From: an uncultured Bacteroidales bacterium
GTDB taxonomy: Bacteria; Bacteroidota; Bacteroidia; Bacteroidales; Muribaculaceae
Assembly (NCBI GenBank): GCA_902777835.1
Contig: CACYVC010000025.1
Span: 1 to 64,000 of the forward strand
DNA length: 64,000 nt
Direction: 5' to 3'
A program made the translations under genes and the position numbers. Shown here one piece after another: positions 25,111 through 32,955 of the stretch. The stretch's first letter is position 1; every line of letters starts with the position of its first letter. The notes under the pieces are model-generated. The model saw only the letters and a program-made list of their open reading frames with translations, did not search any database and was not told the DNA's origin.

Positions 25111-25166
25111 CGAACCGCTGTGCCCGGTTTTGCAGACCGGTGACTAAACCACTCATCCAAGCGACC
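25095..25166 (-). tRNA. tRNA-Cys (GCA anticodon)
   Basis: The minus strand gives a 7-bp acceptor stem GGTCGCT/AGCGACC and a T-arm with GGTTCGAGTCC. The anticodon arm is CCGGT-CTGCAAA-ACCGG with anticodon GCA. The discriminator base is U, as expected for cysteine. CCA is not encoded. The gene is intact despite being the integration target of the island. Confidence 0.95.
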
Positions 25167-25443
25167 GTTTCGGTTTTTGCGACTGCAAAGTTAGGTCTAT
25201 TTTGTGAATTGTGCAAGATATTGGACCTTTTTTTTTGAAAAAACTCAGAAATGTGCATTTTTCATATACTTTTTGGGTAAATTCAGTAAAATAGTCAAAC
25301 AAATCGGTAAAAATGGTTATGTTAGAATAAGAAAATATTAGTAATTTTGCAGTCAATGAGAATCCTACAAAGTACTTGACCATGACGAGATAGTTCAGAT
25401 ACTTAAGAAAACACGTAAGTTTAATACAATAATTTTCAAGAAA

Positions 25444-26019
25444 ATGAAAAGATTAACAACAATTTTAGTGCTCTCTCTTGCTGTAATTCTTTGTGCTTGT
25501 GCTGGCAACAAAGGAGGACAAGAGAGTGTACAGCAAAGTAACTCTAAAAACATGAACAAAAAAACATTGGTAGCCTATTTTTCGGCCACAGGCACAACAA
25601 AAGCTGCTGCTGAGAAACTCGCAGAGGTGGTTGGTGGCAATCTTCACGAGATCCAACCTGAACAGCCTTACACCGATGCCGACCTTGACTGGCACAACCA
25701 GCAAAGCCGCAGCTCATTGGAGATGAAAGACAAGATCAGTCGTCCTGCTATCAAGAACAAGGTGGAGAACATGGAACAGTATGACACCGTTTATATTGGT
25801 TTCCCAATCTGGTGGTATATTGCTCCCACAATAGTCAATACTTTTGTTGAGCAGTACAACCTTGAAGGAAAGACTGTTATCCCATTCTTTACTTCTGGCG
25901 GAAGTGGAAAAGGCGAAACCTTGAATTATCTCAAGCCTTCGGCACCTAAAGCCAACTGGAAAGAGCCAATCAATCTTACTGACAAAAGTGAAGAGGAGAT
26001 TGAGAAATTAGTGAAGTAA
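25444..26019 (+). CDS. Flavodoxin-like lipoprotein
   Basis: The 191-residue product starts with a lipoprotein signal (AVILCACAG). A flavodoxin domain from about residue 40 carries the FMN phosphate loop SATGTTKAAAE and the GFPIWWYIAPT segment. A C-terminal lysine/glutamate-rich helix follows. It is likely an FMN-binding electron carrier or quinone/NADPH-linked reductase attached to a membrane; its partner is unknown. It is a stand-alone gene between the tRNA-Cys and a terminator at 26031-26074. Confidence 0.88.
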   Translation: MKRLTTILVLSLAVILCACAGNKGGQESVQQSNSKNMNKKTLVAYFSATGTTKAAAEKLAEVVGGNLHEIQPEQPYTDADLDWHNQQSRSSLEMKDKISRPAIKNKVENMEQYDTVYIGFPIWWYIAPTIVNTFVEQYNLEGKTVIPFFTSGGSGKGETLNYLKPSAPKANWKEPINLTDKSEEEIEKLVK

Positions 26020-26030
26020 ATAAAAAAAAT

Positions 26031-26074
26031 GAAGGGCAATCTACTTGTTGAGTGGTTGCCCTTCAGTTTTATTT
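26031..26074 (+). terminator. Terminator after the flavodoxin gene
   Basis: GAAGGGCAA and TTGCCCTTC form a perfect stem followed by AGTTTTATTT. It lies within an open frame leading into the next gene, which argues for a start of that gene at 26080. Confidence 0.8.
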
Positions 26075-26079
26075 CTGAG

Positions 26080-26412
26080 ATGGATTTGATAAACGACATC
26101 AATAGGCTTAAAGAATTTGTTGCCGACAACAAGTTCTGTTTGCTATATATTCAGGCTCCTGATTGTGGCTTGTGCTCAATTATGCTCGACAAGATAAAGG
26201 CTGTGGCACAGCATTTTGAAAAATTGAGCTCGACTCGTGCGGAACTTCTCGTTGTCCCCGAGGTTGCAGCTGAATATCTTGTTGCTACAGCCCCTACGGT
26301 TTTAGTCTTTGTTGAAGGTAAAGAAGTCTATCGTGCCGGTACGTTTATCGACACTATGGAACTTGGGCAAGTGTTAGAAAAATGGAATGAGAATCTTACT
26401 TGTCGGCCTTAA
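26080..26412 (+). CDS. Thioredoxin-like protein with CGLC motif
   Basis: The 110-residue protein has the thioredoxin fold order: FCLLYIQAPDCGLCSIMLDK with a CxxC (CGLC) near residue 30, cis-Pro in TAPTVLVFVEGKEV, and a C-terminal helix. It should be a cytoplasmic thiol-disulfide reductase or thioredoxin-like carrier. The open frame extends 17 codons upstream but those cross a terminator hairpin, so the ATG at 26080 is preferred. Its 3' end overlaps the convergent GH89 gene by 17 bases. Confidence 0.82.
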   Translation: MDLINDINRLKEFVADNKFCLLYIQAPDCGLCSIMLDKIKAVAQHFEKLSSTRAELLVVPEVAAEYLVATAPTVLVFVEGKEVYRAGTFIDTMELGQVLEKWNENLTCRP

Positions 26413-28582
26413 TGTCATTAAACATTTCCCTAATAAAAACATTTATAAGATTACATTGTTTAGTCACATTTGATTCATGGACAATCCATGGCAGTTCTTT
26501 CTTCTCTGGCCATGAATCTTGTAAGTTCTTAATTGCTTGCTGCAATTCGGCATGGTTATACTCTTTTCCATTTTTAGCACATTCCATTAAATAGACAAAA
26601 TAGAGATTCCAGCGTTGTAAATAATAATTGGCCATCAATCCTGACCAGTTGCGGCAAGAATAGTCATTTAAGTCTCCGCCCCAAGTTGTGACAAGTCGGC
26701 GAGCATTCATCTCGTAGTAATCTTTGACTTCGGGAGCAATACCAAGATCACGTGCTTGCTCAATCCATTTATGCATGGTGGAGAATGGATGACAGCTATT
26801 TAATGATTCTAACCACACTAACAATTCTGTCATTTCTTGTTTTAGGTTCTCCATTTTCTCAATATTGCACTCATGGTAAGCATTGTCAAAGGCTTTTTTA
26901 TCCATATAGAACAAGTCGCCAAGCAATTGGCGTCCTATCCAGATAAGATCGATGGTCATGGCATCGGTAGTCACATCGTCTTGCTCAAGCAATTTGTCCC
27001 AAGAATAAAGCAACTGTTCAGGATTGTAGCGAACTGAGCATCGGCCATGCTCTTTGTCGAGTTCAGGATATTGGCAGGGTAGAGGTCCACAGAATGTGGT
27101 GGGGCGTATGTTCAATACACTGTCGTAAAGCATTTTCCATGCATCACGCACTGGTTGCGACTCACGTCCTGTGTGGCGGTCGGCAAGTTCGTTAACTACC
27201 TGCTCATCAGTTTTCTTGAAATCCCAGGCTTTTTCGAAGATATACTCATAGGGGAACTGTTGCACCTCAAGACCTTCGAGGGTGGAACCTATTCCCGCAA
27301 GGTTGTTACCGCCTTCCTTCAATGCTGCTTCAAGTTTCTCTCCTGCTTTCTTTACATTGCCTTGAATGTTGCTGTTACCACCAAAGTTACCCAAGTAGCA
27401 CCAGATGTATGGTTGCCCGAAGAAACCGTCGAGGTCACGCCACATTTCTTTATACTCGCAGTAGTAGTCGAGCATCGTCATCTTGCCTTGTGGCACACCA
27501 GTTAGCATTGCCTTGGCGCGCTCGGGGGTGTAGTCTTTGCGTTGATAATATAGGAACCATCCCATCTGAAGCCACTCGGCTTGAGGATCAACGGCTGTGA
27601 GACTTTCATAAATGTGCTTTGACACATTGTGCAGATATTCAGGCTCAAAGCTGGGTGGATCCATCTCGTTGAATGGGTCGATGCCATAGATGTGGTCGGT
27701 GCCAAACATGCGAGTCTGCTCCTCGAGGAACATCTTCTGTATTTTTGTGTAAAGAGGGTCTTCACTATTGAGGAAGAAAGTGCGATAAGGCTCTTCAAAC
27801 TCATCCCAAGTGCTCATAGCTTTGATATCGGCATTGGGATACATTTCTTTGAGTTGGCGAGGCACATGACCAGCAAAGGCGGGCAAAACTGGGAGCATAT
27901 TCAGTGCACGCTCACGAGCAACAATCTTCTTCTGCAATTCAGCTTGACCGTCAAGCCATTCTTTAGGCAGTGGTCCACACCAGGCATCAATGTTTGCCAT
28001 TCGGTGCCAGGGCAGATATACTGGTCCTGTAAAATAGCCTCGAACCTCTTCGTCGCTCATGCCCATTTTGGTCCAAACATTGTACCACACTGCTTCTTGC
28101 CCAGTGATAGCAAGTGGCATATTGATGCCGTTGAGCGCCATCCAATCAATAAAGCGTTCCCAGTCGGCCCAATCCCAGAAAGGCATTGTGTAGCCGAAGG
28201 TGCAATAGTTCAGGAAAAAGCGTTGCGGCACTCGTGCCTCAATAGTTTCTTTCATAGGCACATCGGGTAGAGTAGAAGGCAGATCAATGGCGATGTCGGA
28301 ATACCATGACACCGTGGTCTTGCAGTAGTGGTTTAAGTATCGGTTTAGTCCCACTGCCATAGAGTTGGCATTGTTGCCGCCAATAACCACTTTGTCGCCA
28401 CGACTCTCTAGCGAGAAGATGTCGGCTCCATTGTTAGTAGCTGTTATTATCTCAAAAGTCACTTTTTGTGCCAATTGCGGTGACAATCGACAAGTCAGTG
28501 CTTGTGCTTCGGTAATATCATTTGCCACAGCGCTCATGGCAACATTTATTGCAATTGCGATAAGTGTAATTATTTTTTTCAT
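26396..28582 (-). CDS. Alpha-N-acetylglucosaminidase (GH89)
   Basis: The 728-residue exported enzyme has a signal peptide ending near SAVAND and the NAGLU N-terminal, TIM-barrel and C-terminal domains. IDPFNEMDPP (Glu306) matches the NEM motif of human NAGLU and TLEGLEV (Glu436) matches its PEG motif; these are the two catalytic glutamates of the family. GH89 enzymes release terminal alpha-linked GlcNAc, as in heparan sulfate and gastric mucin. In a gut-type bacterium the likely substrates are mucin or host glycosaminoglycan ends. A minus-strand -7 box CAAAATTA (complement) lies at 28602-28609. Confidence 0.93.
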   Translation of the reverse strand: MKKIITLIAIAINVAMSAVANDITEAQALTCRLSPQLAQKVTFEIITATNNGADIFSLESRGDKVVIGGNNANSMAVGLNRYLNHYCKTTVSWYSDIAIDLPSTLPDVPMKETIEARVPQRFFLNYCTFGYTMPFWDWADWERFIDWMALNGINMPLAITGQEAVWYNVWTKMGMSDEEVRGYFTGPVYLPWHRMANIDAWCGPLPKEWLDGQAELQKKIVARERALNMLPVLPAFAGHVPRQLKEMYPNADIKAMSTWDEFEEPYRTFFLNSEDPLYTKIQKMFLEEQTRMFGTDHIYGIDPFNEMDPPSFEPEYLHNVSKHIYESLTAVDPQAEWLQMGWFLYYQRKDYTPERAKAMLTGVPQGKMTMLDYYCEYKEMWRDLDGFFGQPYIWCYLGNFGGNSNIQGNVKKAGEKLEAALKEGGNNLAGIGSTLEGLEVQQFPYEYIFEKAWDFKKTDEQVVNELADRHTGRESQPVRDAWKMLYDSVLNIRPTTFCGPLPCQYPELDKEHGRCSVRYNPEQLLYSWDKLLEQDDVTTDAMTIDLIWIGRQLLGDLFYMDKKAFDNAYHECNIEKMENLKQEMTELLVWLESLNSCHPFSTMHKWIEQARDLGIAPEVKDYYEMNARRLVTTWGGDLNDYSCRNWSGLMANYYLQRWNLYFVYLMECAKNGKEYNHAELQQAIKNLQDSWPEKKELPWIVHESNVTKQCNLINVFIREMFNDIKADK

Positions 28583-28702
28583 AATTCATTAATTATTTGT
28601 GCAAAATTAGTAATTCTTTTTTAACAAAATAGCATTTTTTTCAAAATGATTTTTTATAAATAAAAACTATGTGTAACTTTACACCGATTTAAATAAATCA
28701 AT

Positions 28703-29128
28703 ATGGAACACTTGAAGGCTATGCTTGATAATCCCGAGGTTAGAGGAGTGGTATGCTCCACCGGTGGCGAGATTGTGGAGTTTCACAGTCCTGGGGTGAA
28801 AGACCTTTACTGCCTTGTGGCGACACGGCGGCACTTGCTTGATGGCGCCTGTGTTGCCGATAGAGTGATAGGTCGTGGCGCGGCTTTATTGCTTGCAATG
28901 GGGCATGTGAGTCAAGTGTTTGCTCAACTTATCAGCGAGCAGGCAGTTCAGGTTTTGCAAGCAGCTGAGATTGCGGTTGATTATGATACAATGGTTCCCA
29001 ATATCATCAACCGTGACGGCACCGATATATGCCCAGTAGAGAAATTGACTATGAAAGTCACCGATCCAGAGGTGGCATTTGAGATAATAAGAGAATTTTT
29101 AATCAACAATAATATTATTGAATCATGA
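28703..29128 (+). CDS. DUF1893 protein (deaminase-like fold)
   Basis: The 141-residue cytosolic protein has the GAALLLAMGHV and TDICPVEKL segments typical of DUF1893. That family has a cytidine-deaminase-like fold as seen in TM1506. Reaction and ligand are unknown. It overlaps the next gene by four bases (ATGA), so the two are translationally coupled. Its pairing with an ECF transporter S component suggests a link to vitamin or cofactor uptake, but this is inferred. Confidence 0.85.
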   Translation: MEHLKAMLDNPEVRGVVCSTGGEIVEFHSPGVKDLYCLVATRRHLLDGACVADRVIGRGAALLLAMGHVSQVFAQLISEQAVQVLQAAEIAVDYDTMVPNIINRDGTDICPVEKLTMKVTDPEVAFEIIREFLINNNIIES

Positions 29129-29643
29129 AATCTTCATCACAAACCGTAACGTTGTATCAACTTAGTTACATCCAAGTAAAGACTTATTTGTTTGCTGCTT
29201 TGTTTATTGTAGGTAACATCGCATTGCCACAACTTTGCCATCTTATTCCACAAGGTGGTCTTATTTTCCTGCCTATTTATTTCTTCACTCTGGTAGCAGC
29301 CTATAAATATGGTTTCACTGTTGGTTTGACCACAGCAGTGCTCTCACCTTTGGTTAACAGCGCATTGTTTGGCATGCCACCAGCTGCTGCATTACCCATC
29401 ATCCTCATCAAGAGCATGACACTTGCTGTTGCTGCTGCTCTGATTGCCAAGAAAACCAATAAAGTGACTTTACTCACTGTGGCTTTGGCTGTTGTTGCTT
29501 ATCAACTAGTTGGCTCGCTTGCCGAGTGGGCAATGACTGGCTCATTTGAAAAAGCCTCTCAAGACATCATTCTTGGCTGGCCTGGTTGCCTGATTCAGAT
29601 TATAGGTGGATATTTGGTTCTTCGTTATCTCCTCAAGAAGTAA
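29125..29643 (+). CDS. ECF transporter substrate-binding (S) component
   Basis: The 172-residue membrane protein has about six hydrophobic segments and Gly/Pro/Ala loops (SPLVNSALFGMPPAAALPII). This layout fits energy-coupling-factor S components that capture vitamins or metals. No EcfA or EcfT genes are nearby, so it should share a general ECF module encoded elsewhere. The substrate is not evident. It is coupled to the DUF1893 gene by a four-base overlap. Confidence 0.82.
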   Translation: MKSSSQTVTLYQLSYIQVKTYLFAALFIVGNIALPQLCHLIPQGGLIFLPIYFFTLVAAYKYGFTVGLTTAVLSPLVNSALFGMPPAAALPIILIKSMTLAVAAALIAKKTNKVTLLTVALAVVAYQLVGSLAEWAMTGSFEKASQDIILGWPGCLIQIIGGYLVLRYLLKK

Positions 29644-29787
29644 AATGTTAATTTGGGAAGACAACTAAGTACAAGATTATTTTGCATTAGATATTATGTT
29701 ATTACTGACAATTGACTGCGGTGCAAAATTGTCCTTAATAAAAAAGAAAAAATGCCACTTCGTCCTTAATTGTCTTTAAAAATTATT

Positions 29788-30885
29788 ATGGAATACAAGA
29801 AATACAAAGATATAACCATCTCTCGCTTGGGCTTTGGCAATATGCGATTGCCTGAGAAGGACGGGCGCATCGACCGAGAGAAGGCCAGTGCGATGATTGA
29901 CCGCGCCATGAAGGGTGGCGTGACCTATTACGATACAGCTTTTATGTATCACCATGAGGACAGCGAGACCTTCCTTGGCGAAGTGCTGCCCAATTATCCT
30001 CGTGACAGTTTTTATCTTGCCACTAAGTTCAACATTGGTTTCAATCCCGATTATCGTCATGTGTTTGAAACTCAACTCAAGAAGCTCAAGACCGACTATT
30101 TCGATTTCTATCTCATTCATGCCATTGGTGACAATACAATCCATCCTTATGTGGAGGATGGCAGCGTGGCCTATCTCATTGAGCAAAAAGAGAAAGGTCG
30201 CATCCGCAACCTCGGTTTCTCGTGTCATGCCAGCATTGAGTCGTTGAGGTGGTTTGTGGAGCAGTATGACTGGGACTTTGCACAGATTCAGCTCAACTGC
30301 TACGATTGGCTGTTTTCCCACACTCAAGAGGAGTATAAGATTCTTGAGGAGCGTAACATTCCTATTGTTGTAATGGAGCCTGTGCGAGGAGGACGACTTT
30401 CTCGTCTTGTGCCCGAGGCCGAGGCGATGCTGCGTGAGGCTCATCCCGATTGGTCGCTGGCATCGTGGATGTTCCGCTTTGTGCGCTCATTGCCTCAAGT
30501 GCAGGTGATTCTAAGTGGCATGAGCACGATGGACCAGGTGGAGGACAATCTGCGCACATTTGATGACGAGAACAACTTCACCGAAGCTGATCGTGACCTG
30601 CTTTTCCGCGCTATGGAAATGTTTAAATCTCAGATGCAAGTGCCATGCACTGCTTGTCGTTACTGTTGCGACGACTGTCCTATGGGCATCAACATTCCAG
30701 AATTTTTGAAACTGTACAATAAATATAAGGTGGATGGTGATTTTGGCTTAAAAGACCTGCTGGCTAAGGTAGAATCAATCAGTCCACCATCCGAATGCCT
30801 CAATTGTGGCAGCTGCGCTAGTCATTGCCCACAAAGTATCGACATCCCATCCATCATGACCGAAATGGGCGAGAAGTTCTATTAA
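29788..30885 (+). CDS. Aldo/keto reductase with C-terminal ferredoxin domain
   Basis: The 365-residue product has an AKR barrel with visible catalytic residues: Asp and Tyr in YYDTAFMYHHED, Lys in LATKFN and His in LIHAIGD. From about 285 a ferredoxin-like Fe-S domain has CTACRYCCDDCP and CLNCGSCASHCP. Such two-domain proteins reduce carbonyls and exchange electrons via 4Fe-4S clusters. The ATG at 29788 is chosen over one six codons upstream. The last ten codons reappear, with mostly synonymous changes, at 31600-31629. Confidence 0.9.
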   Translation: MEYKKYKDITISRLGFGNMRLPEKDGRIDREKASAMIDRAMKGGVTYYDTAFMYHHEDSETFLGEVLPNYPRDSFYLATKFNIGFNPDYRHVFETQLKKLKTDYFDFYLIHAIGDNTIHPYVEDGSVAYLIEQKEKGRIRNLGFSCHASIESLRWFVEQYDWDFAQIQLNCYDWLFSHTQEEYKILEERNIPIVVMEPVRGGRLSRLVPEAEAMLREAHPDWSLASWMFRFVRSLPQVQVILSGMSTMDQVEDNLRTFDDENNFTEADRDLLFRAMEMFKSQMQVPCTACRYCCDDCPMGINIPEFLKLYNKYKVDGDFGLKDLLAKVESISPPSECLNCGSCASHCPQSIDIPSIMTEMGEKFY

Positions 30886-30945
30886 ACTTAAGTTTCAAGA
30901 TACTTTTCAGACGAACCATGTTTATTTCATAAAAAAGATATTATT

Positions 30946-31578
30946 ATGAGAAGAATAACCTTTATTTTTATTTTTGTCTGCTGTGCGCTTGCACTTGTGG
31001 CACAAGATGTTATTAAAGTGAATTTTAAAGGTTCCAAACCCACTATCAGCGACTTGGCATGGGCCTATCTTAGCGATTACGTCTACGATGAGGATGATGA
31101 CGACTGCCTTGACGAGGTGAGGTCGAGCGTCAAGAACGCTTGGGCGCTCTATCGCAAGGGGGCTCCACTCAATGAGGGTGAAAAGCTCAACGTTGATAAC
31201 AAAAACGGTTATGCAATCTATGAGTTCCGTTCAGAGTATGAGTCGGTCGAGGACTTGTGCCAAGTTGAAATGTGCTACTGGAACGAATCCGACGGCAAGC
31301 ACAAGTTATTTGCCTATAACGTGAAGTGCTTCACTAATGGAAACTATTCCCCTGGCCAGTTCGATGGCTTGCTGTTCTACCGCTACAACAATGCCACCAA
31401 GAAGATGACGTATTATGAAATGCCTGGTTTCACTGCTTCTCTTCGCACTGAAGATGGTGCTTACATAACCTATTCGCTGCCACGCACTGGCAAGGACATC
31501 ATAGTCACATTGTGGTACGACAACGGCACCAAGAAGCAGAAAATCCTAAAGTGGAACGGCCGCCGTTTCAACCGATAA
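30946..31578 (+). CDS. Exported orphan protein, family A member 2
   Basis: The 210-residue product has a signal peptide ending near ALVAQD. It is homologous to the protein at 13224-13886: GSKPTISDLAWAY, EMCYWNE, FYRYNNATKK, YSLPRTGKDI and the WNGRRF end all have counterparts there. An acidic DEDDDDC patch near residue 45 is absent from member 1. I recognise no domain. It lies between the aldo/keto reductase gene and a short echo of that gene's 3' end. Confidence 0.75.
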   Translation: MRRITFIFIFVCCALALVAQDVIKVNFKGSKPTISDLAWAYLSDYVYDEDDDDCLDEVRSSVKNAWALYRKGAPLNEGEKLNVDNKNGYAIYEFRSEYESVEDLCQVEMCYWNESDGKHKLFAYNVKCFTNGNYSPGQFDGLLFYRYNNATKKMTYYEMPGFTASLRTEDGAYITYSLPRTGKDIIVTLWYDNGTKKQKILKWNGRRFNR

Positions 31579-31599
31579 ATATATTCGTTTATGTTTATT

Positions 31600-31629
31600 A
31601 TGACCGAGATAGGAGAGAAGTTCTACTAA
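31600..31629 (+). pseudogene. Remnant of an aldo/keto reductase gene 3' end
   Basis: Ten codons here (MTEIGEKFY plus stop) repeat the end of the gene at 29788-30885 (MTEMGEKFY plus stop). The DNA differs mainly at third positions. It has no gene body of its own and lies after the stop of the orphan exported gene. It is probably what remains of a diverged tandem paralogue, with the rest deleted or replaced. Confidence 0.55.
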
Positions 31630-31650
31630 TCATAATGAATTAATGAAGAT

Positions 31651-31686
31651 AAAAAACACCGACAAAAATGCCGGTGTTTTTTGTTT
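31651..31686. terminator. Bidirectional terminator before icd
   Basis: AAAAACACCG and CGGTGTTTTTT form a stem flanked by A and T runs, between convergent transcription units. Confidence 0.85.
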
Positions 31687-31703
31687 TGTTACTAATGATG
31701 TGA

Positions 31704-32888
31704 TTAGCAACCGAGACGCTTCTCGAGGTTGGCGCGGATGGCCTTGATGAAGTCGAGGCTGTTAACCTGCTTGGGCTCGATGCCCTCCATGAGGTTAACG
31801 AGGTCCTTAGTAACGATACCTGCGTTGAGGGTATCGAAGCAAGCACCTTCGAGCTGGTCGCCAAAGTTGATAAGGTCGTTGAGGCCGTCCTTCTCACCAC
31901 GTTTGCGCAGAGCGCCGCTCCAAGCGAAGATGGTAGCCATTGGGTTGGTAGAGGTCTGCTCTCCCTCAAGGTACTTGTAGTAGTGGCGAGTCACGGTGCC
32001 GTGAGCTGCCTCATACTCGTAGTTGCCGTCGGGGCTAACCAATACGCTGGTCATCATAGCGAGTGAGCCAAATGCAGTAGAAACCATGTCGCTCATTACG
32101 TCACCGTCGTAGTTCTTGCAAGCCCAGATATAACCACCCTTGCTGCGGATTACGCGAGCAACAGCGTCATCAATCAGAGTGTAGAAGTACTCGAGACCGA
32201 GTTTCTCGAAGTCTGCCTTGTAGTTCTGCTCATAAACCTCCTCGAAGATGATGCGGAACTGAGCGTCATATTTCTTAGAGATAGTATCCTTGGTTGAGAA
32301 CCAGAGGTCTTGCTTGGTGTCGATAGCATACTTGAAGCAGCTGTGAGCAAACGAGCGGATAGACTTGTCCATGTTGTGCATGCCTTGGAGAACGCCAGGA
32401 CCCTTGAACTCGTGGATAACAACCTCCTCGTGCTTGCCGCTCTCGCCGTCGAAGACGAGTTTAGCAACACCTGGCTCATCGGCGCGAAGCTCTACACTCT
32501 TGTAAACGTCGCCATAAGCATGACGAGCGATAGTGATAGGCTTCTCCCAGTTCTTAACAACTGGCTTGATGCTTGGGATGGTGATAGGAGCGCGGAACAC
32601 AGTACCATCGAGGATAGAACGGATGGTGCCGTTTGGGCTCTTCCACATCTCGTGGAGCTTGTACTCGTCCATACGTTTGAGGTTTGGAGTGATAGTAGCG
32701 CACTTAACAGCTACACCAAGCTCTTTGGTCTTCTCGGCGGCCTCAATAGTGATTTGGTCGCGAGTCTCGTCACGCTTAACGAGGCCAAGGTCGTAATACT
32801 CAGTTTTGAGGTCCACGAATGGGAGGATGAGTTCGTCTTTGATCATCTTCCACAGAATGCGGGTCATCTCGTCGCCGTCCATCTCCAC
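31704..32888 (-). CDS. icd: NADP-dependent isocitrate dehydrogenase (homodimeric type)
   Basis: The product is 394 residues from the GTG start. It matches eukaryotic-type NADP-IDH: VEMDGDEMTRILWK at the start, SPNGTIRSILDGTVFRAP, TKDTISKKYD, IWACKNYDGDVMSD and EYEAAHGTV. It converts isocitrate to 2-oxoglutarate. Oddly, the usual ten or so residues before VEMDG are missing: the codons just upstream read stop-Asn-Ile-GTG. There is no ATG before that; the next is two codons in. It lies 67 bases after acn, with a strong hairpin between. Confidence 0.9.
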   Translation of the reverse strand: MEMDGDEMTRILWKMIKDELILPFVDLKTEYYDLGLVKRDETRDQITIEAAEKTKELGVAVKCATITPNLKRMDEYKLHEMWKSPNGTIRSILDGTVFRAPITIPSIKPVVKNWEKPITIARHAYGDVYKSVELRADEPGVAKLVFDGESGKHEEVVIHEFKGPGVLQGMHNMDKSIRSFAHSCFKYAIDTKQDLWFSTKDTISKKYDAQFRIIFEEVYEQNYKADFEKLGLEYFYTLIDDAVARVIRSKGGYIWACKNYDGDVMSDMVSTAFGSLAMMTSVLVSPDGNYEYEAAHGTVTRHYYKYLEGEQTSTNPMATIFAWSGALRKRGEKDGLNDLINFGDQLEGACFDTLNAGIVTKDLVNLMEGIEPKQVNSLDFIKAIRANLEKRLGC

Positions 32889-32900
32889 GATATTTTAATA

Positions 32901-32934
32901 GTTGTGTGGCACATGGCTAAAGGTGCCACACAAC
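32901..32934 (-). other. Intercistronic hairpin between acn and icd
   Basis: GTTGTGTGGCAC and GTGCCACACAAC form a perfect 12-bp stem with a 10-base loop, and no U-tract follows. It sits just before the icd start, so it may stabilise or process the mRNA or set the relative expression of the two genes. Confidence 0.6.
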
Positions 32935-32955
32935 ATGATTATTAATTGTTAATGA

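Noticed and set aside
29776..30444. Long open frame antisense to the aldo/keto reductase gene
   Set aside because: The sense frame has all reductase motifs. The antisense product matches nothing and has no start context.
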